This document shows, piece by piece, positions 6,364-6,584 of a DNA stretch of 6,584 nt; position 1 is the first letter of the stretch; each line of letters starts with the position of its first letter. This stretch comes from CAJBLF01 sp964542965 (lineage in GTDB: Bacteria; Patescibacteriota; Gracilibacteria; Absconditabacterales; Absconditicoccaceae): positions 1-6,584 of the forward strand of contig CAZIVH010000040.1 of the NCBI GenBank assembly GCA_964542965.1, given 5' to 3'. The position numbers were made by a program, and so were the translations under genes. Under the pieces are notes generated by a model that was not told the DNA's origin, ran no database searches, and saw only the letters and a list, made by a program, of their open reading frames with translations.

Positions 6364-6584
6364 TCATGCCTTGATTTCCATCCCATTCTTGAACATGAAC
6401 CTGACATCATTTTTGTCGTGCACCGTTGCATGATCGACCAGTGAATGCCAAAGCTCATCAGAGAACCCCATAACCAAGCCATCAAGCTTCTTCAGTTCCT
6501 TGATGAACAGCTCCGTTTTGGTCTTGCGGTACTGCCTGTCCCGTACGGCCTCGTCCAGGGCGGCAAGCTCGTCATTGCCCCTGA
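6364..6584 (-). CDS. C-terminal fragment of a large serine recombinase
   Basis: Reading the minus strand from the window edge to TGA (6366-6364) gives 72 residues, beginning RGNDELAALDEAV and ending DVRFMFKNGMEIKA. The charged helical stretch followed by 'F-SDELWHSLVDHATVH' and a closing 'V-F-F-x-x-G-M-E-I' is the typical tail of large serine recombinases of Bacillota phages, conjugative elements and related mobile DNA ('W..LVD.VTVY....I.F.F..G.EI'). The catalytic resolvase domain lies outside the window, so activity cannot be judged. Such enzymes integrate or excise elements without host factors. Its placement beside the helicase/nuclease pair suggests that pair is cargo of an integrated element, or sits in a recombinase-rich hotspot. 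The call rests on a recalled family pattern over a short fragment. Confidence 0.75.
   Translation of the reverse strand, partial: RGNDELAALDEAVRDRQYRKTKTELFIKELKKLDGLVMGFSDELWHSLVDHATVHDKNDVRFMFKNGMEIKA

Overview
The window holds a compact two-gene helicase/nuclease module in a mid-GC bacterial sequence, flanked on both sides by truncated minus-strand genes. The organism cannot be named from sequence alone. Codon usage, clear Shine-Dalgarno sites and the style of the serine recombinase tail suggest an anaerobic Bacillota-like or spirochaete-like bacterium. This is a weak inference.

Layout: (1) Bases 1-56, minus strand, are the first 18 codons of a gene leaving the window. Just upstream of it, about 63-158 minus, is a short open stretch that reads like the C-terminal tail of a lost partner gene. 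(2) Bases 159-698 have no convincing gene, only weak palindromes. (3) At 699-857 a possible 52-codon small ORF has a plausible ribosome site and a stop codon directly abutting the next start. (4) Bases 858-4451 encode a 1197-aa RecQ-like superfamily 2 helicase with long uncharacterised N- and C-terminal regions. (5) Bases 4453-6174 encode a 573-aa fusion of a NERD-type PD-(D/E)XK nuclease and a minimal UvrD-like superfamily 1 helicase, starting one base after the previous stop. (6) A short spacer follows. (7) Bases 6364-6584, minus, are the C-terminal 72 codons of a large serine recombinase, converging on the module.

The two central genes are almost certainly co-transcribed and translationally coupled. 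They pair an ATP-driven 3'-5' type helicase with a nuclease-helicase, beside a site-specific recombinase and a truncated gene remnant. This is what one expects of an accessory DNA-processing cassette, most plausibly anti-phage or anti-plasmid defence. I do not recognise the pair as a named system: it lacks the signature partners of Gabija (OLD/TOPRIM), Hachiman (DUF1837), DISARM (DUF1998/PLD), Zorya and Druantia. The defence role is inference; the helicase and nuclease motifs are seen directly.
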